Shown: positions 54,928 through 62,636, counted from the stretch's first letter. The stretch is 64,000 bases of DNA from Paracoccus caeni (GCF_016629665.1 NZ_JAEPRQ010000001.1:496001-560000); one strand, 5' to 3'. Notes: generated from the letters alone by a model not told the origin. A program made the numbers and translations.

Positions 54928-55202
54928 GGTCACCCCCATCCTGACTCTAGGTTCGCTTCGGGTTGTCGCCCGCGCGTTAACCCAAGTCAATCTGAACGGC
55001 CTGCATTTGCTGCCGGGACTTGACTTTGTTCGCGTATCGCGCGCATCACAGAACCATGTCCAAGAACGCTGCCATTTTTACGGTCTATTATCGCCCGCTG
55101 ACATAGCGGGGGCAGCATCATGTCAACCGCGCGGGTCCGGGCGGTCGACATTCAGGCAGACTCAACGACCTTGCGCATCCCAATCCGGATAAAGGTCACC
55201 CC
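54928..55202. other. Divergent promoter region between scoA and the dehydrogenase gene
   Basis: About 275 bases without a gene. There are TTGACT motifs on both strands and a run of short dyads, but no -35/-10 pair with good spacing could be assigned. Nothing repeated elsewhere in the window was seen here. Confidence 0.4.
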
Positions 55203-55904
55203 ATGTCACCTAAAATCGCTATCATCGGCTTCGGAGCCTTCGGCCAACTTGCCGCCCGTCACTTGCGAAAGGTCGCGGAGGTCTGCATCTGCGATCCCTC
55301 GATCCGTAGCAATGACCTGAAGCAGGTCGATCTGCCCAAAGCCGCCCGCTGCGCCACGGTCATCCTCGCCGTGCCCCTGTCGCGGCTCGAAGAGGTGCTG
55401 CACCAGATTGCCCCGCATCTGCGGCCGGGTGCGCTGGTCATCGATACCTGCTCGGTCAAGATCAGGCCCGCCCGGCTGATGCTGGATATTCTGCCCGCGC
55501 ATGTCGATCTTCTGGCGACACATCCGCTGTTCGGCCCGCAAAGCGCGGCGGATGGTGTGTCGGGTCATCGGATCGTGTGGTGTCCATTACGGGGCAGGGG
55601 GCATCTGCGCGCGGCTGTCCGGGCGCGACGCGCGGGGCTGCGAATTATCCAGGCCACGCCCGAACAGCATGACCGCGATATGGCCGTGGTGCAGGGCCTG
55701 ACCCATCTGATCGCGCAGAGCCTGTCCCGATTGGGGCCAATGCCGGAGCGGATGGCGACCAGCAGCTTCGGCCATCTGCTCCGCTCGGTCGGGATGGTGC
55801 ACGCGGATTCACCCGAGCTTTTGCGCACGATCCTGACCGAGAACCCTTTCGCCGCAGATGTCCGTGCCCGCTTCCTTCAGGCCGCATCCGAAATCGCGGC
55901 CTGA
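55203..55904 (+). CDS. Prephenate dehydrogenase-like protein
   Basis: A 233-residue NAD(P)-dependent dehydrogenase of the TyrA type, starting with the Rossmann motif IAIIGFGAFGQLAARHL. LLATHPLFGPQSAADG is the substrate-binding stretch that in TyrA carries the catalytic His (conserved HP-FGP). It is shorter than full bacterial TyrA (~300), lacking much of the C-terminal dimerisation domain. AAAGG precedes the ATG. It could act in tyrosine synthesis or on a related cyclohexadienyl substrate. Confidence 0.78.
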   Translation: MSPKIAIIGFGAFGQLAARHLRKVAEVCICDPSIRSNDLKQVDLPKAARCATVILAVPLSRLEEVLHQIAPHLRPGALVIDTCSVKIRPARLMLDILPAHVDLLATHPLFGPQSAADGVSGHRIVWCPLRGRGHLRAAVRARRAGLRIIQATPEQHDRDMAVVQGLTHLIAQSLSRLGPMPERMATSSFGHLLRSVGMVHADSPELLRTILTENPFAADVRARFLQAASEIAA

Positions 55905-55950
55905 TCATGCGCAGGATCGTCACCAAAGCGCGTGCCGTTCCCCGCGTCCT

Positions 55951-56382
55951 TCAGCGGAACAGGAAATACGCCCCAACCGCGATCGCAGCCAGCAGCACCA
56001 ACCCAAGCGGTCCGCGATACCACGGCGTCGTCTCGGTCGGATCGACTGACAGGGGGGCGGCAATGAGGCCAAGCGTTTCGCGGATACGCTGGCGGGCGCG
56101 GGCAGGTGGCATGATCGGTGTCATGTCAGCGGCCATGCCTGACATCCGCTCCTGCCATTGCCGCACCAGCAAGGCGAAGGCGGGATCTGCCGTTTGCCTC
56201 GCGCGGGCGGCCTCGGTATCGGCGGTTTCCAGAACGCCAAGCACCAGTTCCGCCGCCAAAGCCTGATCCTGCTCGGCAGGGGTCAGCGGCACAGCTTCCA
56301 GCGCCTCGACCGGGTCAAGCACCGGCTTTTCCTTGGGCTCCGTTGCCGTTTTCGGGTTGGTTTCGGGGGTTTTCGCGCTCAT
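55951..56382 (-). CDS. Short anti-sigma factor-like membrane protein
   Basis: A 143-residue protein co-encoded with an ECF sigma factor (ATGA overlap). It has a Lys/Pro/Thr-rich N-terminus, then a cytoplasmic segment AEQDQALAAELVLGVLETADTEAARARQTADPAFALLVRQWQERM, typical of the RskA-type anti-sigma N-terminal domain. It ends in one C-terminal helix, PLGLVLLAAIAVGAYFLF. The usual extracytoplasmic sensor domain is missing: the protein ends at the membrane. It may keep the sigma factor inactive without sensing through the periplasm. Confidence 0.75.
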   Translation of the reverse strand: MSAKTPETNPKTATEPKEKPVLDPVEALEAVPLTPAEQDQALAAELVLGVLETADTEAARARQTADPAFALLVRQWQERMSGMAADMTPIMPPARARQRIRETLGLIAAPLSVDPTETTPWYRGPLGLVLLAAIAVGAYFLFR

Positions 56383-56909
56383 GCCGGCACAAGCTCCTTC
56401 AGGCGCAACAGGCTGCGGCGCAGCAGACTGCGCACCGCGACCATCGGAATACCGTCTCTTTGGGCCAAATCGCGATAGGTCAGCCCGCCCAGATAGGCCG
56501 CACGCAATGCCTCGGCCTCGGGCTCTTCCAGCGTCGTCAGCGCCGCGTTGATCGAGCCGGGCCGCGCCCCCTCGACCGATGGCGCCGGAACCGTCACCCA
56601 CGGCCTGTTCGCACCATCGGCGGGCCGCGCACGTCCGCGCAACCGTGCGACCGCTTTTTCGCGGGCAAGCGCGATCAGCCATGTCATCGGTCGCAACCCG
56701 TCCCGAGTCGCGCCCTGCGCGTCCTTCCAGACGGTCACATAGATGTCGTGCAAAGCATCCTCGGCCTCGGGGCGGTCCTTCAGGATCGCCACGCAGACCG
56801 CATGAATGCGCGCCGAAGTTGTATCATAAAGGGAATCGAATGCCTCCCGGTCGCGCTTTGCGACTCGGTCCAGGAGCTTCTGAAGGTGATCGTTTTGCGC
56901 GTCCTGCAC
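56379..56909 (-). CDS. ECF-type RNA polymerase sigma factor
   Basis: A 176-residue sigma-70-family ECF factor. Region 2 is FDSLYDTTSARIHAVCVAILKDRPEAEDALHDIYVTVWKDA, with the conserved DALHDIYV. Region 4 is LEEPEAEALRAAYLGGLTYRDLAQRDGIPMVAVRSLLRRSLLRL. The start codon is GTG. It is co-transcribed with its putative anti-sigma factor. Targets unknown; envelope stress is a reasonable guess from the partner type. Confidence 0.9.
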   Translation of the reverse strand: MQDAQNDHLQKLLDRVAKRDREAFDSLYDTTSARIHAVCVAILKDRPEAEDALHDIYVTVWKDAQGATRDGLRPMTWLIALAREKAVARLRGRARPADGANRPWVTVPAPSVEGARPGSINAALTTLEEPEAEALRAAYLGGLTYRDLAQRDGIPMVAVRSLLRRSLLRLKELVPA

Positions 56910-56913
56910 CGGG

Positions 56914-56937
56914 GGAACCTGCCTTTTCTGTCTCGTT
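56914..56937 (+). promoter_or_regulatory. ECF-like promoter motif GGAAC-N15-CGTT
   Basis: GGAAC (56914-56918) and CGTT (56934-56937), spaced by 15 bases, resemble the GGAAC...CGTT pattern of alphaproteobacterial ECF promoters, though the spacing is a little short. It is on the plus strand, pointing to cobS (57052), just ahead of the sigma gene's own start on the other strand. Confidence 0.3.
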
Positions 56938-57051
56938 GCACGTTCAGGCGAATACCTTAGGTAGCCCGGCGGCCAAGGTCAACGCGACCGCGGCTTGCAT
57001 GTGGCGGACTTATGCGTGATCAATGCGGCGTTGCGATGAAAGGGCCTGAAG

Positions 57052-58023
57052 ATGCTGGATGTGAACGCCAAACCCACTGAAGAGATCGACCTGCGTGAAG
57101 TGTTCGGTCTGGACAGCGATATGAAGGTAAAGGGTTTTGCCGACCGCACCGATCGCGTGCCCGAAATCGACAGCACCTATAAATTCGACCCCGACACCAC
57201 GATGGCGATTCTGGCGGGCTTTGCCTATAATCGCCGGGTGATGATCCAGGGCTATCACGGCACCGGCAAATCCACGCATATCGAGCAGGTTGCGGCGCGG
57301 CTGAACTGGCCCTGCGTGCGGGTGAACCTTGACAGCCATGTCAGCCGGATCGACCTGATCGGCAAGGACGCGATCAAACTGGTCGATGGCAAGCAGATCA
57401 CCGTGTTCCACGAGGGCATCCTGCCCTGGGCGCTGCGCAACCCGACCGCCATCGTCTTCGATGAATATGATGCGGGCCGAGCCGATGTGATGTTCGTGAT
57501 CCAGCGCGTTCTGGAGGCTGACGGCAAGCTGACGCTTCTGGACCAGAACGAGGTGATCACCCCGAACCCGTTCTTCCGCCTCTTCGCGACGGCGAACACC
57601 GTGGGTCTGGGCGACACGACCGGCCTCTATCACGGTACCCAGCAGATCAACCAAGGCCAGATGGACCGCTGGTCGCTGGTCGCCACGCTGAATTATCTGT
57701 CCCACGATGCCGAGGCGGCGATCATTCTGGCGAAGAACCCGAACTACAACAACGAAAAGGGCCGCAAGACCATCAACCAGATGGTGACCCTTGCCGATCT
57801 GACCCGCACGGCCTTCATGCAGGGCGACCTGTCCACGGTGATGTCGCCGCGGACGGTGATCACATGGGCCCAGAACGCCCGCATCTTTGACAATGTCGGT
57901 TATGCGTTCCGTCTGACCTTCCTCAATAAATGCGACGAGCTGGAGCGTCAGACCGTGGCCGAGTTCTATCAGCGCCTCTTTGACGAGGAACTGCCGGAAA
58001 GCGCGGTCGCCAAGGCGGTATAA
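57052..58023 (+). CDS. cobS: Aerobic cobaltochelatase subunit CobS
   Basis: CobS is the AAA+ subunit that with CobT and CobN inserts cobalt into hydrogenobyrinate a,c-diamide in aerobic B12 synthesis. The 323 residues have Walker [14 protein letters not shown] (67-75), Walker [12 protein letters not shown] and sensor region [15 protein letters not shown]. CobT is not found in the ~6 kb downstream, where it commonly lies in related genomes. Confidence 0.95.
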   Translation: MLDVNAKPTEEIDLREVFGLDSDMKVKGFADRTDRVPEIDSTYKFDPDTTMAILAGFAYNRRVMIQGYHGTGKSTHIEQVAARLNWPCVRVNLDSHVSRIDLIGKDAIKLVDGKQITVFHEGILPWALRNPTAIVFDEYDAGRADVMFVIQRVLEADGKLTLLDQNEVITPNPFFRLFATANTVGLGDTTGLYHGTQQINQGQMDRWSLVATLNYLSHDAEAAIILAKNPNYNNEKGRKTINQMVTLADLTRTAFMQGDLSTVMSPRTVITWAQNARIFDNVGYAFRLTFLNKCDELERQTVAEFYQRLFDEELPESAVAKAV

Positions 58024-58030
58024 AGTGCGG

Positions 58031-58465
58031 ATGAGAGGCGGATGCATCGCGGTCCTGATCTCGCTGTTTTGGGCAGGCCATCCTGCTCATTCCGAACAAC
58101 CGGAGCATTGGTTCAGGATCTGGGATGATGACTCGTTCTCGATGGCGAACGAACCATCCCCCAAGATGATCGCGCGATGCGTGGGTATGACGGATGCGTT
58201 CCGTGAATATGACGCGGGCGGATTGTCGATCCTCGATCAAGATGAGGTCGGGCCGCGGGATCAGGTTCTGGGCATGGCGACAAGTTTCCAGCCAGCACTG
58301 ACACCCGATGAACTCGAAGCTCAGCGCCAAGTCGGCTATCAGCGCTTCGTCGATGCCGACAAGTTTCTTGAGCTTGATCCGTTCGGCACAGATTCTTACA
58401 GCTTCGTAAAGTCGACGAACATCTGTTCAACGATCAATCTAATTTTGAAGGCCTCGGCCCAATAA
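58031..58465 (+). CDS. Secreted hypothetical protein, 144 aa
   Basis: Signal peptide (GGCIAVLISLFWAGHPAHS, cleaved near EQPEHW), then an acidic mature domain with two or three cysteines (ARCVGMTD, TNICSTIN). No family recognised. It starts eight bases after the cobS stop, so it could ride on the cobS transcript. A GTG lies two codons upstream. Confidence 0.6.
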   Translation: MRGGCIAVLISLFWAGHPAHSEQPEHWFRIWDDDSFSMANEPSPKMIARCVGMTDAFREYDAGGLSILDQDEVGPRDQVLGMATSFQPALTPDELEAQRQVGYQRFVDADKFLELDPFGTDSYSFVKSTNICSTINLILKASAQ

Positions 58466-58807
58466 GGCTCGGCTTTCATCTCCCGGCACCGGCATGGCGA
58501 GGCGTTCCACTCGCTGCTTTGGCGGCCCGACGGTCAGGAATGTCCGGCCGCAGTCCTGCCTATTCCCGCAATCTCCGAAAGTGCGGAGGGTGATCGTTGG
58601 CGGAGGCACAGCGGACCAGCGATAGGTCTGGGATATCAGTGACGCTTTCGTTTGGGGTCGCGCCGTCGAGAAGTGTATCTTTCCACATACGCTCAATCGC
58701 GGCACAATAAACCTTCAGCCATTGCCAACTAACGGTCGATGAAAAGCAACGAATCGCAAAGTATGCCGTCTCGCCAGCTTTTTCATCTTCGACGAACTGG
58801 AGCCGCA
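58466..58807. other. Mostly non-coding stretch, less GC-rich
   Basis: A 340-base gap. Base composition is more even than in neighbouring genes. It holds one questionable minus-strand frame (58560-58838). No repeats, promoters or terminators stand out. Confidence 0.4.
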
Positions 58808-58838
58808 ATGACCTGTCGTTTTCCCATCCTCGCCGCAT
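58560..58838 (-). CDS. Doubtful small ORF or gene remnant, 92 aa
   Basis: An open minus-strand frame with protein-like composition (ETAYFAIRCFSSTVSWQWLKVYCAAIERMW), but it overlaps the start of the next plus-strand gene by 31 bases and has no family I recognise. It may be a decayed gene fragment or chance. Confidence 0.25.
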   Translation of the reverse strand: MRRGWENDRSLRLQFVEDEKAGETAYFAIRCFSSTVSWQWLKVYCAAIERMWKDTLLDGATPNESVTDIPDLSLVRCASANDHPPHFRRLRE

Positions 58839-59446
58839 TCGTCTGTCTGCCGCTCACGATACAGGCGCAGGACATACCTACCGCCGATCTTGCAGCCCTG
58901 TCGCGCATCTGGTCCGCGACCGAAGTCGAGCTTTCCTCGGCCAATGACGGCCCCGAACTTGCCCTGCTGCTGGACGGTGACAATCAGGACATGGATCTGG
59001 TGGTTCTGGCGGGCAGGCGTTCCTCTGATCCGGGACGTGTCCTGCATCTTGTGCCCGGCGCCGCATATCGCGGCGACATTGCCGGTGGGCGGCCCGAACT
59101 CGCGGTGAACGCGGCGGGCAGTTTGCAGATCATCACCAGCCAAAGCAACGGCTGGACCCCTTTTGAAGAGACCCTGACCCTTGTTGAACGCGACGGACAG
59201 TTGCGCGTCGCGGGTCTTACCTGGCACGAGACCGATCGCGGCACGCTCCGCTCGGGCATATGCGACTGGAACCTGCTGACCGGCGATTGGCAGGTGAGCA
59301 TCTCTGCCTCGGGCGAGGAAGGGGACGATCACGTCGAAAACCGCTCTGGCCGAATGTCGATGAATATCGATTTTGCAAACTGGCTGGCAAAAGGCGACGG
59401 TCTGCCAGAACATTGCCGCATGACCCTTTCAGGAGCCAGCGAATGA
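58808..59446 (+). CDS. Secreted protein of a tandem paralogous pair (first)
   Basis: A 212-residue exported protein (signal peptide FPILAAFVCLPLTIQAQ, cleaved before DIPT). It shares ETLTL-ERDGQLRVAGLTW and CDWNLLTGDW with the next protein, and ends with a cysteine in EHCRMTLSG, so a Cys-Cys disulfide linking the CDWNLL strand to the C-terminus is likely. Function unknown. It overlaps the next gene by four bases (ATGA), so the pair is co-translated. Confidence 0.75.
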   Translation: MTCRFPILAAFVCLPLTIQAQDIPTADLAALSRIWSATEVELSSANDGPELALLLDGDNQDMDLVVLAGRRSSDPGRVLHLVPGAAYRGDIAGGRPELAVNAAGSLQIITSQSNGWTPFEETLTLVERDGQLRVAGLTWHETDRGTLRSGICDWNLLTGDWQVSISASGEEGDDHVENRSGRMSMNIDFANWLAKGDGLPEHCRMTLSGASE

Positions 59447-60078
59447 AGTGCGTTACCGCCGCGATCCTTTGCCTGTCAATGACACCCGTCTGGGCCGAGG
59501 ATCTCAAGCCCGACGAAGCCGCCGTCCTGCCGCGTATCCTTTCGATGGTGCAGGTTGATCTGGTCGAGGACCGCATCGGTCAGGAACGGGCGGTTCTGCT
59601 GCGCGGGGACGGGCCGAATGACGATCTGGCCGATCTGGTGATCCTGACCGGAGAGCCGGACGAGCGGCTGGGCGAGGTGCTGGTGGTGGCGCGGAATATG
59701 GTCTGGGCGGGGATGATGGCCGGGCAGGTGCCGTGGCTTGAAGTGTCAGAGCGGGGCAGCCTGCTGGTGAAATCCGAACAGATTGCCGCTGGCCGTGCCG
59801 CTTGGGAGCAGACCCTGACACTCGCCTGGCGCGACGGAGAGTTGCGGGTTGCGGGTTTCACCATCAACCAATGGGACCGGGTCAACGCAGGCTCTTCAGT
59901 TTGCGATTGGAACCTGCTCAGCGGCAACTGGACGATGAGCTACGAGATCCCGTCCGATAGCGGAGATGGTCGCAAGGGAGAGTCCAGCGGTCGCCAAACC
60001 GCCCATATCGCAGCAAGCGACTGGACCGTCGATCCGGGGCTGATGGCGGATTTCTGTTACGTCGATCTGTCCGAATAA
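59443..60078 (+). CDS. Secreted protein of a tandem paralogous pair (second)
   Basis: A 211-residue paralogue of the preceding protein. Signal peptide (CVTAAILCLSMTPVWA, cleaved before EDLK), and the shared blocks ETLTLAWRDGELRVAGFT and VCDWNLLSGNWTMSYE with the C-terminal cysteine DFCYVDLSE. The overall identity is modest, so the duplication is old. Its stop is followed within 20 bases by iteron array copy 4. Confidence 0.75.
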   Translation: MKCVTAAILCLSMTPVWAEDLKPDEAAVLPRILSMVQVDLVEDRIGQERAVLLRGDGPNDDLADLVILTGEPDERLGEVLVVARNMVWAGMMAGQVPWLEVSERGSLLVKSEQIAAGRAAWEQTLTLAWRDGELRVAGFTINQWDRVNAGSSVCDWNLLSGNWTMSYEIPSDSGDGRKGESSGRQTAHIAASDWTVDPGLMADFCYVDLSE

Positions 60079-60097
60079 CGCGCAACGTTCGCAAGCT

Positions 60098-60152
60098 GTG
60101 TACAGTCGGTGTACGGGCTGTGCATCTCTGGTGCGCGCCTTGTGCAGCTAAA
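60098..60152 (+). repeat. Iteron array copy 4: five tandem 11-bp repeats
   Basis: GTGTACAGTCG, GTGTACGGGCT, GTGCATCTCTG, GTGCGCGCCTT, GTGCAGCTAAA: contiguous 11-bp units. Preceded by CGCAACGTTCGCAAGC, like copies 1 and 2. Behind it CCTG-GCATTTA-CAGG keeps a dyad at the place where copies 1 and 2 have CAGCA-TT-TGCTG, with different bases. Confidence 0.92.
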
Positions 60153-60186
60153 TTCCTGGCATTTACAGGAAGATTCAGCCCCGCCC

Positions 60187-60217
60187 TTTCTTCGTTGCCA
60201 TATACCGAAAAGCAACG
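60187..60217 (-). repeat. Intergenic tail element near iteron copy 4
   Basis: On the minus strand CGTTGC...GCAACG forms a stem with GGTATATGG in the loop, followed by AAGAAA. It closely resembles the element at 23332-23362, which also lies ~35-40 bases from an iteron array in the same relative orientation. No minus-strand gene ends here, unlike the other copies. Confidence 0.5.
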
Positions 60218-60516
60218 CGTGTAGGGTTGCTGAAACTGTCGCAGAAGCGATGGGCGGGACGCCGGGGATGAACGCGGAAATCTGCGACGACAGGCCGCGC
60301 AAACTGGAGAGGGGTCTTTGTGGCATCCCGGGCGGCAGCAGTTCTTCTGGCTCGACATTCTCGGGCGCAGGCTGCTGTCGTGAGGCGGATCGGAGCTTAC
60401 CCGTCAGGCTGGGTCAGGGTTTCCTTACTGCGGCAAAGCTCAAGCATTGCTAGTATTTTCCTGCGCCAGCGCGGTGGAGGATGATGTTTTCTTTTGGCCC
60501 TCATCTTTGGAATAGT
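60218..60516. other. Intergenic stretch with no convincing gene
   Basis: About 300 bases between the tail element and the operator-like dyad. An open plus-strand frame (60109-60453) is not protein-like. Nothing else is recognised. Confidence 0.4.
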
Positions 60517-60543
60517 AAAACACGATAAACATGGTAGTGTTTT
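60517..60543. promoter_or_regulatory. Inverted repeat upstream of the RBBP9-like hydrolase
   Basis: AAAACAC (60517-60523), 13 bases, GTGTTTT (60537-60543), in an AT-rich patch 27 bases ahead of the hydrolase start. This is a good place for a repressor operator. Confidence 0.5.
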
Positions 60544-60569
60544 GTGAGATTAACCAAAGGATGAAGGCC

Positions 60570-61160
60570 ATGACCAAGACCCTGATTGTCCCCGGCCTCG
60601 ACGGTTCTCCTGCGCCGCACTGGCAAGACTGGTGGGCGCGCACCGATCTGAACGCGGCCATGATCGACCTTCCGGCTCCGCACCGTCCCGTGCGCGCAGC
60701 CTGGGAGGCCGCATTGGCGGTGGCGATCATCAAGAACCCGGGAAGCATCCTTGTGGGCCATTCGCTGGGCTCGGTCGTGATCGCGCAGATGCTGGCCACC
60801 TGGCCGGGACTGCCGGTGCGTGCGGCTGTTCTGGTTGCGCCTGCCAGCCCGCAGGGGTCCGACCGGCTGAAGGATTTCGGCGCGCTGCCACGGGTCAGCT
60901 TCGATGTGCCGACCGTCGTTGTGGCCAGCCATAACGATCCGTGGATGACCTTCGACGAGGCGACCGATCTGTCCGAGCATTGGGGCTCGACCCTGATCGA
61001 TCTGGGCAATGCCGGGCATGTCAACGTGGCGTCGGGCTTTGGCCCATGGCCGGGCGGCAAGCTGATCCGCGACTCGCTGATCGATCAGACCGCACGTCCG
61101 GGCGTCATCCGCAAACTGACGGTCAAGGCATCGGGCTGGGCCAATTCGCTGCGGAACTGA
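60570..61160 (+). CDS. Alpha/beta hydrolase of the RBBP9/YdeN family
   Basis: A 196-residue serine hydrolase. TKTLIVPGLDGSPAPHWQDWW is the family opening, with the nucleophile elbow ILVGHSLGSVVIAQML. ASHNDPWMTFDEA (acid) and GNAGHVNVASGFGPWPGG (His) complete the triad. ATG 60570 with AAGG ahead is preferred; ATG 60561 is possible. The native substrate is unknown for the family. Confidence 0.88.
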   Translation: MTKTLIVPGLDGSPAPHWQDWWARTDLNAAMIDLPAPHRPVRAAWEAALAVAIIKNPGSILVGHSLGSVVIAQMLATWPGLPVRAAVLVAPASPQGSDRLKDFGALPRVSFDVPTVVVASHNDPWMTFDEATDLSEHWGSTLIDLGNAGHVNVASGFGPWPGGKLIRDSLIDQTARPGVIRKLTVKASGWANSLRN

Positions 61161-61198
61161 CAGGCTTTCATCACCATATTCCAAGGACAGGAGAAATC

Positions 61199-61342
61199 AT
61201 GTTCGATCTTCAAACAGAATTGCACCTGCGCCAACAGGAACAGGATCATCGCCTTGATTCTAGGGCCGACACATTGCTGCGGTGGGGGTTGGTCCTGTCC
61301 AATCTGACGGTTCTGGCGCTGGTCGCTGCACAACTTCTTTGA
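61199..61342 (+). CDS. Small single-helix membrane protein, 47 aa
   Basis: MFDLQTELHLRQQEQDHRL..., then a hydrophobic stretch GLVLSNLTVLALVAAQLL. AGGAGA lies a few bases ahead of the ATG. It starts 38 bases after the hydrolase stop and is followed by a strong hairpin, so it is probably a real small gene on the hydrolase transcript. Function unknown. Confidence 0.65.
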   Translation: MFDLQTELHLRQQEQDHRLDSRADTLLRWGLVLSNLTVLALVAAQLL

Positions 61343-61349
61343 CACGGCC

Positions 61350-61377
61350 AAGCGGAACCCCGATGCGGGTTCCGCTT
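61350..61377 (+). terminator. Terminator-like hairpin
   Basis: A perfect 11-bp stem AAGCGGAACCC with GGGTTCCGCTT around CGATGC. It begins eight bases after the small membrane protein's stop. Only a short T pair follows, so efficiency is uncertain. Confidence 0.6.
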
Positions 61378-61390
61378 AAATAACTTGACG

Positions 61391-61418
61391 CATCCCGGTC
61401 CTGCCGCCATCCGGGATG
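61391..61418 (+). promoter_or_regulatory. Stem-loop occluding the next gene's ribosome binding region
   Basis: CATCCCGG (61391-61398) pairs perfectly with CCGGGATG (61411-61418) around a 12-base loop. The right arm contains GGGATG, the only purine-rich block ahead of ATG 61421, so the folded mRNA would hide the start. This could be translational control, or part of the upstream terminator region. Confidence 0.45.
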
Positions 61419-61420
61419 GT

Positions 61421-62287
61421 ATGATGACCAGCTATTCCATCCCCGAGGACTTCGCGGTTGAGCCTTGGCGCAATGTATCGGGCGCCGATCTGCGCCGGAC
61501 GGATACCGTGCCGACCATGCTGCACCGGCAGGAACAGAAGCTCTATTACTGGCTGACGCGGAACACGGTCGGGGGCGAGGGGGCCGTGGTCGATCTGGGT
61601 GCCTTTGCCGGGGGATCGACGGCCCGTCTGGCTCAGGGGCTGGCGGATGCCGGAAGCGCCACGGTCATCCATGCTTATGATCGCTTCACCGTCGATCCCC
61701 GGACCAAGAAGAACTGTCTTTATGCCCATGGTGTCGCCCCGTTCGAGGGGAACGATCTGTTGCCGCTGGCAAAGAGCCTGCTGGCGCCGTGGTCCGATCG
61801 TATCCGGCTGCATGTCGGAGAGATTCAGGATATTGGCTGGGACGCGGAAAATGGGGCGATTGCCCTGCTGATGCTGGATGCGTGCAAGCGGACCGAATGG
61901 ACAGACAGCACGGCGGCGACCTTTTATCCGCATCTGATCGCCGGGCAGTCGATCATCAATCATCAGGATTTCCTGCAATGGGATCAATTCTGGCTGCCGC
62001 CGCACATGCTGTTGATGGCCGATTATTTTCAGCCATTGGCGTTCGTCAGGAATACCTCACTGATGTTCCGCTGTGTCCGCGTTCCTACTGTGCAGGAACT
62101 GACGGGCTTGACCGTGGCCGATCTTGACGACAACCAGATGATCGAGGCAATCCGCGACATGAAGCGGCGGTTCAAAGGCTGGGGGATGGGCGCGAGATTC
62201 GAGCGGATGATTACCGCGATCCAGCTTAACCCCGGTGAACGCCGCCACTGGCAGATGAAGAAGCCGCCGCCGCTGAAAACCGACTAG
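61421..62287 (+). CDS. Class I SAM-dependent methyltransferase-like protein
   Basis: A 288-residue protein whose GAVVDLGAFAGGSTARLAQGLADAG matches a SAM-binding motif I. VIHAYDRFTVD (motif II acid) and ALLMLDACKRTEW follow. The C-terminal half (HQDFLQWDQFWLPPHMLLMADYFQPL) resembles the Methyltransf_24 or macrocin-like group. The substrate is unknown. The frame reaches TTG 61385, but ATG 61421 is the more natural start despite its weak ribosome binding site. Confidence 0.65.
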   Translation: MMTSYSIPEDFAVEPWRNVSGADLRRTDTVPTMLHRQEQKLYYWLTRNTVGGEGAVVDLGAFAGGSTARLAQGLADAGSATVIHAYDRFTVDPRTKKNCLYAHGVAPFEGNDLLPLAKSLLAPWSDRIRLHVGEIQDIGWDAENGAIALLMLDACKRTEWTDSTAATFYPHLIAGQSIINHQDFLQWDQFWLPPHMLLMADYFQPLAFVRNTSLMFRCVRVPTVQELTGLTVADLDDNQMIEAIRDMKRRFKGWGMGARFERMITAIQLNPGERRHWQMKKPPPLKTD

Positions 62288-62309
62288 GCGCGACAGGCAC
62301 GAGGACCGA

Positions 62310-62525
62310 ATGGGTCGATTGTTCGACAGTCTGGACGACAACGCCACCGAAGAACAAATCGGTGCCGCGGTATCTGAGCTTATTCAGGAAGCCCATGACC
62401 GCGCCTTTTGCCGTGAGACCCTGTTGATGCTCGCCACGAACTATTGGCACGAGGCAGCCCATCATCACGGCGCCAAGGCCCGTGCGCTGAAATGGGCGGC
62501 GCAGGAGATCCGATCGGATGAATGA
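62310..62525 (+). CDS. Small hypothetical helical protein, 71 aa
   Basis: MGRLFDSLDDNATEEQIGAA... predicted mainly helical, rich in Ala, Glu and His (NYWHEAAHHHGAKARALKWAAQEI). GAGGA precedes the ATG. It follows the methyltransferase-like gene by 22 bases. No family recognised. It is the last gene with native-looking codon use before the composition changes. Confidence 0.55.
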   Translation: MGRLFDSLDDNATEEQIGAAVSELIQEAHDRAFCRETLLMLATNYWHEAAHHHGAKARALKWAAQEIRSDE

Positions 62526-62636
62526 TGGTGCGGGCGGCGGGAACGTCAGAAATGCCGCATCATGCCGCAGACCGTCGCAGCAACACCACGATTTACTTGA
62601 ATAATTTCAGGTTTCATTGTCTCACGTTGTCGCACC

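Noticed and set aside
60109..60453. Possible gene downstream of iteron copy 4
   Set aside because: The frame begins inside the iterons, has no ribosome binding site, and encodes low-complexity Gly/Ser/Cys-rich sequence.
60440..61184. Minus-strand ORFs of 206-227 residues opposite the RBBP9-like hydrolase
   Set aside because: The plus-strand hydrolase has a complete serine-hydrolase triad. The minus frames have no recognisable features.
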